This document shows, one piece after another, positions 24,511 through 33,479 of a stretch of 64,000 nucleotides of DNA. Every line of letters begins with the position of its first letter. The first letter of the stretch is position 1. This DNA is from Bacteroidales bacterium (GTDB lineage Bacteria > Bacteroidota > Bacteroidia > Bacteroidales > WCHB1-69), in contig JAGCGA010000012.1 in NCBI GenBank assembly GCA_017649855.1, positions 62,001-126,000 on the forward strand, given 5' to 3'. Below the pieces are notes generated by a model. It searched no databases. It was not told where the DNA came from and worked only from the letters and a program-made list of their open reading frames with translations. Position numbers and translations under genes: made by a program.

Positions 24511-26616
24511 TTAACGCGCTATGATTAATTTTTGTGTCTTTGAGGAAGAAGACCCTTGAATGCGGACCATATAGATGCCGTTGGCCAAACCGCTAACATC
24601 CATGTCGGTGGAGCCATCCATGTCCGGAGTGACAGTTTGGAGGGCTTTGCCGGAGAGATCGTAAATGGTGATGAAGCTGTGGTTGTCGTTCGCGGGGGCG
24701 GTCGTGATCGTAATATGGTGTGTGGCTGGATTCGGCTGAATCGTCATATCCTGCCCTTCATAATCCTGAATGCCTTCAGGAACAAAGGCGTTCCAGTGGA
24801 AGGTGAATCCATCGGCATGCAGATAATTGTCAGAGATAAAGGTGATTCTGAGTTTGCCAGTATAGAAGGTGATGGGGTCGGGGATAGTATGGCCCGAGAA
24901 ATCGGCCAGCAAGGTGTTGTTATTGCTCAAATCATAGAAACACAAGTGGTCTTCAGGACTCAAGTCGAATTCATCAAAGTTGATGTCGATATGTTCAGCG
25001 TTGTGAACGCGTACGCTCCAGTAGCAGTTGGCGTTATCTTTGTACATGGCATCTCCACTACCATCAGTGATCGTGCCTTGTGGGTCATGGGAGATGACCG
25101 TGACACAGTTAGTCACGTTGCGATAAGAGTAGAAACTGAGGTGCCAGCCAGCATCCGTGATGGAGTCATCCGTGTTAAAAGTGATATAAAGGCTGTCCGT
25201 ATAGAAATTGTAGGAAGGGTGGTTGGAGATATGACCAGACAGTGTCTGTAGCAGGTTGCCTTGAGATGGGTGTCCATCCCAGAAGCTGAGGGTGTCGAGG
25301 CCTGCTTGTGTATTGAAGCGGTCGATGTAAACCGAAATCATATAGACATCATCCCCCGTGATGACATGAGTGCAGGATTCGTTGTTCTGATAGTTCAGAT
25401 TCCGGCTACCGTCATCTAGTGTGCCCGATTTGCTGGTGATGGTCTTTTCGGAACAGTAGAAGGGGAAGTCGTCGTTGTCGGGGTAGATGTTGCGGATGCA
25501 GCTTTGCCCGCTGCTATAGCCGCCAACGGCATTGGAATAGGTGTCGGAGTTGTTGAGGGCGTAGAAACCATTGGATGAGCCGCCCCACCCAAAGTTGAAA
25601 TGGAAATGGTTGTCACTGTTGTAGCCGTCGCAGACAAAGGCATGGCCGCCTTCGCTGGAGTAGCCAGAGTAATAGACAGGCCGGTTGGCGTTAAGATCGG
25701 TCTTCAGATAGTTGCGCCATTGGGAATTGTTGGTTCCCCACTTGCTGGAGTAATTGGCTTGGGGAGAATATTGGAAATAGGTGCTGAGCGCGTCAGGCAC
25801 GTTCTCGGAGTAGGCCCCCGATCCATCGGGCGCGTACGACATATCCACAGAGGTGGCGCAGTCGAAGATCAACTTGGCAACTTCGTTGTTGTAGCCCGAC
25901 AAGGCATCTTCCATCACCTCGTAGTTGAAAGTCTCATTGCTGTAGTTTACGGTGAAGTTTCCATAGTCCGTGTGGTTGGTGTGTTGGCCGGTGCCTTGGC
26001 TGGGATAACGGTAGTAGTAGATGATCTGGGCCATAGCCACAGCTACACAGCCATTCGGAGTGCGGCCGTCATATCCTGATGGTGAATTCTCGTCTTGAGG
26101 TGAATACTGGTTGTAGTATTTGGTCTGATTCCACGTGGAGGTCAGCAAAGGAGAAACCACTTCTTCAAGGGTGTTTTTGGCTTGATGGTTCTTTAGCTCC
26201 TGCCAGGCTGTCTGAACGTCTTCGGCCGGCTCCAAAGCATGGGAGCGGATGGCGGAAATCTCTTTCTGATATTGCTCCAAAAACATTTTGGCTCCGGGAG
26301 CGGCCGTCTCCATGGTGAACTCACCTTCAAATCCGTATGCCAATACCGGGATGGAGGCATCATCAGCAGCCATGATGATAAAGCCATGGCTGAAATTCAA
26401 GACTGCCATGAGCGTCTCGTTGTTCTCCTCGATGAAGAAATAGGATTTGATCTCTTCCATGGCTGGATCGTGCTGAATCGCGGCTTTTTTCTGGCGGAAT
26501 GCCTCTTGACCCAGGGAAAGAAGCTGGCTTTTGTCAATAGGGGAGGCCCATGAAGAAAGCGATAAAACAACAGAAACCAGTAGTGTTAAAAGGGTGAAAC
26601 GGTAATTGTGACTCAT
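24511..26616 (-). CDS. C10 family cysteine protease with CUB domains and T9SS sorting signal
   Basis: A 701-residue secreted protease of the streptopain/interpain type. Order: signal peptide (1-25); an inhibitory prodomain (about 30-150, Spi_C10-like, FIIMAADDASIPVLAYG); peptidase domain with nucleophile Cys190 (TPNGCVAVAMAQI), His325 (GGHAFVCDGY) and NFGWGGSSNGFYAL; two CUB-like domains (about 385-490 and 500-612); and a type A C-terminal sorting domain (IQPNPATHHITI ... NGIYMVRIQ ... QKLIIAR). It should be exported by Sec, crossed by T9SS and anchored at or released from the surface. C10 enzymes in relatives degrade host proteins; CUB domains may bind substrate. Start ATG 26616 lies 26 nt after the -7 box. 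Confidence 0.93.
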   Translation of the reverse strand: MSHNYRFTLLTLLVSVVLSLSSWASPIDKSQLLSLGQEAFRQKKAAIQHDPAMEEIKSYFFIEENNETLMAVLNFSHGFIIMAADDASIPVLAYGFEGEFTMETAAPGAKMFLEQYQKEISAIRSHALEPAEDVQTAWQELKNHQAKNTLEEVVSPLLTSTWNQTKYYNQYSPQDENSPSGYDGRTPNGCVAVAMAQIIYYYRYPSQGTGQHTNHTDYGNFTVNYSNETFNYEVMEDALSGYNNEVAKLIFDCATSVDMSYAPDGSGAYSENVPDALSTYFQYSPQANYSSKWGTNNSQWRNYLKTDLNANRPVYYSGYSSEGGHAFVCDGYNSDNHFHFNFGWGGSSNGFYALNNSDTYSNAVGGYSSGQSCIRNIYPDNDDFPFYCSEKTITSKSGTLDDGSRNLNYQNNESCTHVITGDDVYMISVYIDRFNTQAGLDTLSFWDGHPSQGNLLQTLSGHISNHPSYNFYTDSLYITFNTDDSITDAGWHLSFYSYRNVTNCVTVISHDPQGTITDGSGDAMYKDNANCYWSVRVHNAEHIDINFDEFDLSPEDHLCFYDLSNNNTLLADFSGHTIPDPITFYTGKLRITFISDNYLHADGFTFHWNAFVPEGIQDYEGQDMTIQPNPATHHITITTAPANDNHSFITIYDLSGKALQTVTPDMDGSTDMDVSGLANGIYMVRIQGSSSSKTQKLIIAR

Positions 26617-26641
26617 ATGTTATATGTAAAACTTAAAGGCG

Positions 26642-26650
26642 GCAAAGATA
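26642..26650 (-). promoter_or_regulatory. -7 box for the C10 protease
   Basis: Minus-strand TATCTTTGC. The rest of the 196-bp gap to azlD (26813) is AT-rich; no gene or clear terminator seen. Confidence 0.65.
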
Positions 26651-26812
26651 AAAAAAATCTTGAAACAGGAAGAGTGATGACGACATGTTTTTTGACAAAA
26701 CACGAAAAATTATTGACATAATTTCCTAACTGCCATGCGTGGCTTCTTTGCCGGCATGAAAAACGCACATGGTTTTTGTTGAAGGGTTATTCAGGATATA
26801 AATGAGGAAGTT

Positions 26813-27157
26813 TTAGGAGAAGAAAGGCAGGTAGGCGAGGGAGTACTCGACGATGATGGCCACGAGAACGGCGATGAGGGCTACTCGGACCAGTCCGCGG
26901 TCGCGCCATGCCAGCAGCAGTGCGACACAAGTGGCCAGTACGGCGGAGAGGGAGATGTGGGGTTCTGTGCCCGTGGCGGAGGTGGAGTAGAAGACGTAGG
27001 GGAAGGTCATGGCCGCCAGTACGCAGTAGGGGATATAGAACAGGAAGTCCTGTACCCATTCGTTTTCGAGTTTTTTGCGCACGAACCCGATCGGGATAAC
27101 TCGGATCAGGTAGGTGGTCAGGAACATCAGAATCATACAGATGATGGGGTGTTTCAT
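26813..27157 (-). CDS. azlD: Branched-chain amino acid exporter small subunit AzlD
   Basis: A 114-residue protein with three to four membrane helices (ICMILMFLTTYLIRVIPIGFV, FLFYIPYCVLAAMTFPYVFYS, LSAVLATCVALLLAW, ALIAVLVAIIVEYSLAY). The ITYLxRxxP opening and the FYIPYCVLAAMTFP motif are typical of AzlD. It overlaps the end of azlC by 4 bp (ATGA), so the two are translationally coupled and likely form the two-component AzlCD exporter for branched-chain amino acids or azaleucine. Confidence 0.9.
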   Translation of the reverse strand: MKHPIICMILMFLTTYLIRVIPIGFVRKKLENEWVQDFLFYIPYCVLAAMTFPYVFYSTSATGTEPHISLSAVLATCVALLLAWRDRGLVRVALIAVLVAIIVEYSLAYLPFFS

Positions 27158-27891
27158 GCGACCCTCCTTTCTGCCAGTCGCATTTTCCGGTGGCGTTTCA
27201 CCTCTTTGATGGAGGCGCAGATGGCAGCGCCCAGGATGGCGGAGATGATGATGGCCCAGCCTCCTCCTCCTTTGGTAGTAAGGACATTAAGACCAGGCAT
27301 GTATTTGAACAGGCAGGAGAGCAGGATGGAGACCACCACGGCAAGCGTCACCTTGCGGCTTTTGCGTGCCGGTGGGATGATGATGGCAATGAACATGCAG
27401 TACAAAGCGATGCCCATACAGCCCTGCATCATGGGGGAAAGGAGGCTCGAGGCGACGGCTCCCAGCAATGTTCCGATGGTCCATCCGAAGATGGGCGGAG
27501 CCATCAGGCCTCCGAAGAAGGGGAAAGACACTTCGTCGGGTTCCATGGAGGCGAGGGCGAAGACTTCGTCGGTGATGCAGTAAGCCATCACGGCCCGTTT
27601 ATAGAAAGGCATGTCAGGATCTATCTTCTGAGAAAGAGAGAGTGACATGAGGAAATATCGTAAGTTGATGACGAAGGTGGTGACAATCAACTCGATATAA
27701 GGCGCCCCACCTTCGATGAGGCGGATGCCGGCGAATTGTCCAGCTGAAGCCATGTTGGAGAAGGAGATAAGGGTGGCCTCCAATGGGGAGAAGCCCATTT
27801 TGACGGCTATCAGTCCGAATGTAAAGGAGACGGGAATGTATCCCAAACAGATGGGGATGCCCTTTTTTAATCCTCTAACAAACTCATTCAT
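27154..27891 (-). CDS. azlC: Branched-chain amino acid exporter large subunit AzlC
   Basis: A 245-residue inner-membrane protein. Motifs: GLKKGIPICLGYIPVSFTFGL, the family hallmark at the N terminus, SNMASAGQFAGIRLI, and NLRYFLMSLSLSQK followed by MAYCITDEVFAL. Seven to eight helices. The frame extends to an ATG at 27924, but that codon lies inside the -7 box at 27921-27929, so the start is taken at 27891 (MNEFVRG). Paired with the overlapping azlD. Confidence 0.92.
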   Translation of the reverse strand: MNEFVRGLKKGIPICLGYIPVSFTFGLIAVKMGFSPLEATLISFSNMASAGQFAGIRLIEGGAPYIELIVTTFVINLRYFLMSLSLSQKIDPDMPFYKRAVMAYCITDEVFALASMEPDEVSFPFFGGLMAPPIFGWTIGTLLGAVASSLLSPMMQGCMGIALYCMFIAIIIPPARKSRKVTLAVVVSILLSCLFKYMPGLNVLTTKGGGGWAIIISAILGAAICASIKEVKRHRKMRLAERRVA

Positions 27892-27920
27892 AGCACGTTG
27901 TTGTTTTTCCTTATCGAACG

Positions 27921-27929
27921 GCAAAGATA
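27921..27929 (-). promoter_or_regulatory. -7 box for azlCD
   Basis: Minus-strand TATCTTTGC; decides between the two possible azlC starts. Confidence 0.65.
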
Positions 27930-27969
27930 GTAAAAATAATGATAGAAAGATGGTGTGGTCAAGATTCCG

Positions 27970-29532
27970 CTACAAAGTGGGTTGGCAGGTTGCGGCGATG
28001 GCGCTTTTCAGTCCGTCAATGGCGGCGCTCATGATGCCTCCGGCGTAGCCTGCGCCTTCTCCGATAGGATAGATTCCGGCCACTTTACACATCCTGTCAG
28101 CGCCACGAAGTATGCGAACGGGCGATGAGGAGCGGCTCTCGATGCCAGTCAGGACAGCGTCGGGGTGGGTGAAGCCATGCATTTTCTTGTCAAAGAGCGG
28201 AAGGGCTTCCCGCAGAGAGTTCACGATGTAGTCGGGAAGACATTGCCGGAAGTCGCAGAAGACGAGCCCGTGGGGGTAGGAGGGTTTGATGCTTCGTATC
28301 TCTTTGGCGATGGTTTTGGCGAGAAATTCCTTCATGAGGTTGCCGGGGGCCCGGTAGTCGCCTCCGATTTCGAAAGCTTTCCGCTCATAGAGTTCCTGGT
28401 AGGCGAGGCCGTCAAGAGGGTTGTCATGGAGAAAGTCTTCGGGGCGGACGTTGACGAGCAGGGCGCTGTTGGCATTGGCCTTGTCGCGGCTGTGTTCGCT
28501 CATGCCGTTGGTGACGATGGTCTTAGGGTCATTGGTGGAGGCCATCACAGTGCCGCCGGGGCACATGCAGAAGGTATAGACGCTCCTTTCGGCAAGGTGC
28601 ACCACTCCTTTGTAGGATGCTGGGGGCAGGAAACGAGCGGCGGGGCCGTATTGTATCTTGTTGATAAGCGTTTGCGGGTGCTCTATACGCACACCCATGG
28701 AGAAGCCTTTGGCCTCCATGTCCAGTCCTTGGGCGTGAAGCGCCCGGATGGTGTCGCGTGCGGAGTGGCCGATGCCCAGGAAGAGATGCTGTGTTTGGAG
28801 ATCCATCTCGGGGGTGCAGTGAATGTGAAGACAATCCTCTTTTGGAAGGAAACCAGTAAATAGGGTGTTGAAATGAAACTCTCCACCTAAAGATTCTATT
28901 TCCTGACGGATATTCCTGACGACCTGCTCGAGGTAGTCGGTGCCGACGTGTGGGTTCTGCATATAGGTCACGTCTTCGTTGGCGCCATGGAGATAGAATT
29001 CTCTCAGTACAAAGGCGTTGTATTCGCTGTGGACGTTTGTGTTCAGTTTGCCATCCGAGAAGGTGCCGGCACCGCCCTCTCCGAATTGTACGTTAGATTC
29101 CGAATTCAGGATCTTGTCGGACAGGAACAGGGCGACGGATTGTTTTCGCTCCTCGATCTTTTGTCCTCGTTCCAGGATGATGGGGCGGGCTTGGCAGCGT
29201 GCGAGGTAGAGGGCTGCAAACATGCCTGCGGGCCCGAAACCCACCACCACTGGTCGGTCTGGATGCGGCCATTTCGGATAGGTCATCGGAACTGCTTCCG
29301 GAAGAAGAGTCACCGAATCGTGTTGCAACAGGTCCTGACGATGGTCAGGAGCAGAAAGGCTCACCTGGAAATCGTACCAGATGTTGGGCTTTTTCCGGGC
29401 ATCAATAGCCTGTCGGAGAATCCTGAAATCTGTGATCTCCGACTTGTCAAGATGCAACATACGGCAGATCTTGGCGGTCAGGTCAGTCTGATCGTTGACC
29501 GGGATTCGGATATTGGCGACCTTGATGCGCAT
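27970..29532 (-). CDS. FAD-dependent oxidoreductase (uncharacterised dehydrogenase family)
   Basis: A 520-residue flavoprotein. An N-terminal alpha/beta region of about 85 residues (IRIPVNDQTDLTAKICRML) precedes the dinucleotide fold VVVGFGPAGMFAALYLAR with ILERG at the end of beta-2, then NVQFGEGGAGTFSDGKLNT, HVGTDYLEQVVRNI and the C-terminal FAD contact GEGAGYAGGIMSAAIDGLKSA (split). These match a widespread family described only as FAD-dependent dehydrogenases or HI0933-like; the substrate is unknown. It is the last gene of the gldA-like operon, 15 bp after the steroid-reductase-like gene. A pairing of the two in redox chemistry is possible but unproven. Confidence 0.88.
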   Translation of the reverse strand: MRIKVANIRIPVNDQTDLTAKICRMLHLDKSEITDFRILRQAIDARKKPNIWYDFQVSLSAPDHRQDLLQHDSVTLLPEAVPMTYPKWPHPDRPVVVGFGPAGMFAALYLARCQARPIILERGQKIEERKQSVALFLSDKILNSESNVQFGEGGAGTFSDGKLNTNVHSEYNAFVLREFYLHGANEDVTYMQNPHVGTDYLEQVVRNIRQEIESLGGEFHFNTLFTGFLPKEDCLHIHCTPEMDLQTQHLFLGIGHSARDTIRALHAQGLDMEAKGFSMGVRIEHPQTLINKIQYGPAARFLPPASYKGVVHLAERSVYTFCMCPGGTVMASTNDPKTIVTNGMSEHSRDKANANSALLVNVRPEDFLHDNPLDGLAYQELYERKAFEIGGDYRAPGNLMKEFLAKTIAKEIRSIKPSYPHGLVFCDFRQCLPDYIVNSLREALPLFDKKMHGFTHPDAVLTGIESRSSSPVRILRGADRMCKVAGIYPIGEGAGYAGGIMSAAIDGLKSAIAATCQPTL

Positions 29533-29547
29533 CCGTTCCGCAGGGAT

Positions 29548-30354
29548 TTAGTAGATGAAGGGGAAGACGCGCTTGAGGTGTTTGGCTTTCATCTCTTCGG
29601 GGAACTCAGCCTGGTAGCGTTTGTAGATGTTATGGGCTCTGGGTACGAGATTGGCGAAGGTCCACCAGAAGAAGACGAGGCCGGGCAGAGACCATGTCAG
29701 GATGGCGAAGCCGAGCCATTCCAAGAGCTCGCCCAGGTAATTGGCGCTGGTCACATACTCGAACAGGAAACCGCTAGGCAGGTAGTGTTTGGTGTCGTTC
29801 TCATCTTTCCGGAGATGGCGGATGATATAGTCGGAACGAAGGTTGACGATGAATCCGAAGAGGAAGATGCAGGTTCCGATGATGAAGTGGGGTGACCACA
29901 GCCATTCAATGTCGGAATAAGAGAGACCGAAGACATGGTAATTGGAGTTGTAGGACTCAAAGAAAATCCAATAGCCTTGCATCATGGCGTTCAAGATGTT
30001 GAAGGCGATACCCATGAACATGACGGCCAACGACATCTGGCTTTTGCCCTTCAGCATCCAGGGGAATATGATGGATCTTTGGAAGTAGTGAATCTCGAAG
30101 ATGAGCAGAAACACCATGGGGACGATGTCAAAACGGTGAGGCGAAGCCAGCCAGATGATGATCATGGCGAGGAAGATGGGAAATTCCATCAGGAACCAGG
30201 CCAGTTTGTTGTTGATGGTCTTGCCCCATCGGTTGTTCAAGAACATGCCGTAGCCGGCGTTGACGAAGTAGAGGGAAATGAAGACGACCACACCCATGGC
30301 GATCATGACCCAAAGATATATGTTAAAAGCTGAAGTGAAAAATTCAGGTGACAT
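29548..30354 (-). CDS. Steroid 5-alpha-reductase family membrane protein
   Basis: A 268-residue protein with six to seven membrane helices. The C terminus is diagnostic for the 3-oxo-5-alpha-steroid 4-dehydrogenase fold (and related DUF1295/ICMT proteins): YVTSANYLGELLEWLGFA, FANLVPRAHNIYKRYQAEF and the ending RVFPFIY, which matches eukaryotic 5-alpha-reductases (YKAL/IPFIF-type ends). NAD(P)H-binding residues in the last third are thus plausibly kept. Bacteroidetes with 5AR-type enzymes are known to convert bile acids and steroids in the gut; whether this one does is inference. Neighbours: sppA upstream (21 bp), FAD dehydrogenase downstream (15 bp). Confidence 0.85.
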   Translation of the reverse strand: MSPEFFTSAFNIYLWVMIAMGVVVFISLYFVNAGYGMFLNNRWGKTINNKLAWFLMEFPIFLAMIIIWLASPHRFDIVPMVFLLIFEIHYFQRSIIFPWMLKGKSQMSLAVMFMGIAFNILNAMMQGYWIFFESYNSNYHVFGLSYSDIEWLWSPHFIIGTCIFLFGFIVNLRSDYIIRHLRKDENDTKHYLPSGFLFEYVTSANYLGELLEWLGFAILTWSLPGLVFFWWTFANLVPRAHNIYKRYQAEFPEEMKAKHLKRVFPFIY

Positions 30355-30375
30355 AATGATAAGGATTGATGGTTA

Positions 30376-32175
30376 TTATTGAATGGATAATTCGAAAGGC
30401 AGGCGGGCTTGAACTCCCTCCATACGGGCAATCTGTTCAAGGCCTTGATAGGTGAAGTAGAGATGTCCGAGTCGGGAGGCGATTTTGCCTTCGGTATCGT
30501 TCATGTTGTGGAAGAGGAGTTCAAAGAAGGTTTGCTCTTTGGGGTAATATTCGAGGGAGTAGTTGGAGATGTTAGCCAGTTCGGCAGCCTTGTTGATGGC
30601 GTCATCGATAGAGCCGAGTCGGTCCACGAGGCCGATCTTGATGGCATCGGCGCCAGCCCATACACGTCCTTGGCCGATGCTGTCCACTTGGGCAACTGTC
30701 ATCTTGCGACCGTTGGCCACGCGGGACAGGAAGGTGCCGTAAGTGCTTTCCACAGATTGTTGCATCACATCCAACTCCGCTTGGTTGAGGGTGCGCATGC
30801 CCGAGGCAAAGTCTGCATGGTCATGCGTCTTGGCCACATCCAGGGTGATGCCGAGGTTAGACTTGAGGGCATTTTCGAAGGAGGGTATCATGCCAAAGAC
30901 GCCGATGGAACCCGTGAGGGTGTTGGGTTGGGCGATGATGTAGTCTGAGTTGCAGGCGATATAGTAACCGCCGGAGGCTGCGTAGTCACCCATGGAGGTG
31001 ACGATGATCTTGCCGGCTTTCTTGGCGGCTTCAATTTCTTGCCAGATGTTCTCGGAGGCTACAGCGCTGCCGCCGGGAGAGTTGATTCTCAATACGATAG
31101 CCTTTACTTTATCGGACTTGTAGGCTTTTCGGAATGTCTTGATGAAACTATCGGAATAGATATTTCTGGATTCATCGCCTTTGCCGTCATAGATGCTGCC
31201 TGTGGCATAGACAACGGCAATGCGGTCTTTTTGAGCTTTAGCTTCGGGGATGGAGGATTTGTATTTGGTGATGGATATAAAAGAAATATCTTCCTTGTCG
31301 CTGATATTCAATGCTTTGCGCAGCATGGCTTCTGCGTCAGCCGTATAGGCGAGGCGGTCCACCAGCCCTTTGTCAAATGCGGTCTCGGCAAGATAGCCAC
31401 TTAACTGGTTGGTGATCTGGTTGAGGGAGTCCAGGGATATCTTGCGGGCAGCGGCAATCTCATTGGCGATGGTATTCCAGAGAGTCCCTGCCAGGACATT
31501 CATCTGGGTGCGGTTGGCTTCGCTCATCTTGTCAAGGATATAGGGCTCGACGGCGCTTTTGAACTGGCCGTGGCGCACCACCTGCACGTCCACATTGAAC
31601 TTGTCCAGCAGTCCTTTGTAGAACATCAGCTGGAAGGCATAGCCGCGGAGGTCAATGGAGCCGCAGGGGTTCAGCAGGATGCTATCGGCGACCGTTGCAA
31701 TGTAATAGCCATTTTGGCTATAGCTGTCGCTGAAGGCATAGATGAACTTGCCGGACTTCTTGAATTCTACCAGGGCGTCGTGGATCTCCTTGAGGCTGGC
31801 CGGGGATGCGGAAACACTGGAACTGTTGATGTAGATACCCTTGATCCTATGGTCACCGGCAGCATGTTTGATGGCTGCCAGAACATCGTTCAAGCCTAAT
31901 TGACTGTTATATCCGTAATTGCTCAAGTTGAAAGGTATGTCAACAGCCCGTTCCGAGATGGGCTGGTTTAAGTCCAGTTTGAGCACACTGTTGGGCTGAA
32001 CCTTGGTCGTGTCCTTGGAGGAAGCGGAGGCTAGGATGCCCAACACGAAAAGGATGTAGCACGCACTGATGATGATCATGGCAAGGACAAAGCCTACCAT
32101 GGAACCCAGCACGATGCGCCAGAATTTGCGGGCGCGGCTTTCGGGTTTGTTCTGAGATGGATTTTCGGTATTCAT
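30376..32175 (-). CDS. sppA: Signal peptide peptidase SppA (67-kDa type)
   Basis: A membrane-bound serine protease that degrades cleaved signal peptides. 599 residues with one membrane segment at about 20-48, and two tandem S49 domains. The catalytic pair of the long form is visible: Lys206 in HGQFKSAVEPY (N-terminal domain) and Ser401 in MGDYAASGGYYIA (C-terminal domain). Other motifs: RINSPGGSAVASE, TLTGSIGVFGM and GRVWAGADAIKIGLVD. It is the middle gene of the five-gene minus-strand operon, 18 bp after the molybdopterin-domain gene. Confidence 0.95.
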   Translation of the reverse strand: MNTENPSQNKPESRARKFWRIVLGSMVGFVLAMIIISACYILFVLGILASASSKDTTKVQPNSVLKLDLNQPISERAVDIPFNLSNYGYNSQLGLNDVLAAIKHAAGDHRIKGIYINSSSVSASPASLKEIHDALVEFKKSGKFIYAFSDSYSQNGYYIATVADSILLNPCGSIDLRGYAFQLMFYKGLLDKFNVDVQVVRHGQFKSAVEPYILDKMSEANRTQMNVLAGTLWNTIANEIAAARKISLDSLNQITNQLSGYLAETAFDKGLVDRLAYTADAEAMLRKALNISDKEDISFISITKYKSSIPEAKAQKDRIAVVYATGSIYDGKGDESRNIYSDSFIKTFRKAYKSDKVKAIVLRINSPGGSAVASENIWQEIEAAKKAGKIIVTSMGDYAASGGYYIACNSDYIIAQPNTLTGSIGVFGMIPSFENALKSNLGITLDVAKTHDHADFASGMRTLNQAELDVMQQSVESTYGTFLSRVANGRKMTVAQVDSIGQGRVWAGADAIKIGLVDRLGSIDDAINKAAELANISNYSLEYYPKEQTFFELLFHNMNDTEGKIASRLGHLYFTYQGLEQIARMEGVQARLPFELSIQ

Positions 32176-32193
32176 AATGTGAACATTTAATAA

Positions 32194-33471
32194 TTATCTG
32201 AAAAAATGTCTTCGCTGACTATGACAACCGGCTTTGAAGAATGAGATGTATTCCAAAAAGATGTCGGTTGTATTATCCAGCGAGGGAAGGCTCAGCAGTT
32301 TGTTGAGGATGTTGAGTTGGGCAATGTTGTGATAGGGTAGTGGGCAGTCGGTGTCGGGAACGCTTTGGTGAGGGATCCGGGCTGAGTCGGTGAAGCTGCC
32401 GGCAATCTCTTCCGGGAGAGCGGCGGGGATGAGGAGGTCAAAGGTAGAGTCCTGGCCATCCCAATGAGCTGTCTGGAGCATGGAGAAAGAGCAGTGTTCA
32501 GCCTGATGGAGAACATCTGACGGGATCTCTTGCCCTGTCCCGTTGAAAACTAGACAATGGGAAAAGTTATGGTTTTTCAGCGCTGTCGTCACATCGATAG
32601 GATCTGTGTGGACTGGCTGATGCCACAGTTGTTCAGATTGTTGGCGTAGTGCCTCGTCCCAGGCCTCACCGCCAACGGCGAGGGAGGGGAAGCATCCCAT
32701 ATCGTACAGCCCTTGTGCGTTAAGAGACGGCTTGATACAGAGGAACCCTGCGGCGGGTTTCGCTTGGATATCCAGTAACATACACAGATTCTCCAATTCA
32801 ATGATGCCGCGGTTGTCCAAGAGGGGTTCCCACACCACGAAAGCAACGGTCTTGTCTTTTAACACCAAAGAGGTGAACGCTGCCACTTGAGCATCTGAGA
32901 GATTGTTCTGCGAGCGTAGCCGATCGTAGTCGTCGTTGAGCAGCTGGTTTTTGTAGGATTCGTAGTTCTTGCCCAGACCGTTCACATAGATGCCTTCCGC
33001 GAGGTCGTGCTGGATGAGGTATCGGTTGAGGCATCTGAAAAAGGCGGCATAGTCTTGAATGTGCAGATTCCCGGGTTCGTTGAACCGATATTGGGGGATC
33101 TCCTTCAGTGCCTCCAGCAACTGGGTGGTTGCGATGGCAGAGGGGGTGTTGGCATCTGGAGACCATGCTAGGAAGATGCGGGAGGAGCCTGCGATCTCGG
33201 CAAAGGGCAGGATGTCATTCTTGTCCAGGAAGAAGTCGGTGCCCTTGTGCAGGTACTCTAGCGAGGAAATGGCGTTGGTGTGAAGGCCGGTACGGGCTAT
33301 GCGTTGGATGAGGTAAAGTTCCTCGTTGCTGTAATCACCGGAGACCATTACCAGGGTTTGGTTTGCTTTGGCCGACGAGCAGCGGGAGGCAACAATAGAA
33401 TAGGCTTCCTCGAAGGAGATGGGACGATAGGTTCGTCCCTCTTTCAACATCGGTTGTAGCAATCGCGTCAT
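32194..33471 (-). CDS. Orphan molybdopterin-oxidoreductase-like protein without Fe-S domain
   Basis: A 425-residue soluble protein. The start (TRLLQPMLKEGRTYRPISFEEAYSIVASRC) corresponds to the point in DMSO-reductase-family enzymes and NuoG just after the N-terminal 4Fe-4S domain. The body follows the same alpha/beta plan (TLVMVSGDYSNEELYLIQRIAR, IFLAWSPDANTPSA, CLVFNGTGQEIPSDV, LIPAALPEEIAGSFTDSARIP). No N-terminal CxxC cluster motif, no clear C-terminal cofactor-binding domain and no partner Fe-S subunit are seen; upstream DNA is gldA, so the N terminus is not hidden in another frame. It could be a shortened relic or a repurposed domain. Gaps of 8 and 18 bp put it in the gldA-sppA operon. 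Confidence 0.6.
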   Translation of the reverse strand: MTRLLQPMLKEGRTYRPISFEEAYSIVASRCSSAKANQTLVMVSGDYSNEELYLIQRIARTGLHTNAISSLEYLHKGTDFFLDKNDILPFAEIAGSSRIFLAWSPDANTPSAIATTQLLEALKEIPQYRFNEPGNLHIQDYAAFFRCLNRYLIQHDLAEGIYVNGLGKNYESYKNQLLNDDYDRLRSQNNLSDAQVAAFTSLVLKDKTVAFVVWEPLLDNRGIIELENLCMLLDIQAKPAAGFLCIKPSLNAQGLYDMGCFPSLAVGGEAWDEALRQQSEQLWHQPVHTDPIDVTTALKNHNFSHCLVFNGTGQEIPSDVLHQAEHCSFSMLQTAHWDGQDSTFDLLIPAALPEEIAGSFTDSARIPHQSVPDTDCPLPYHNIAQLNILNKLLSLPSLDNTTDIFLEYISFFKAGCHSQRRHFFR

Positions 33472-33479
33472 CCAGGAGC

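Noticed and set aside
32194..33471. A frameshifted full-length formate dehydrogenase or NuoG gene
   Set aside because: Upstream sequence encodes the GldA-type ATPase and downstream sequence encodes SppA, so there is no space for the missing domains in any frame.
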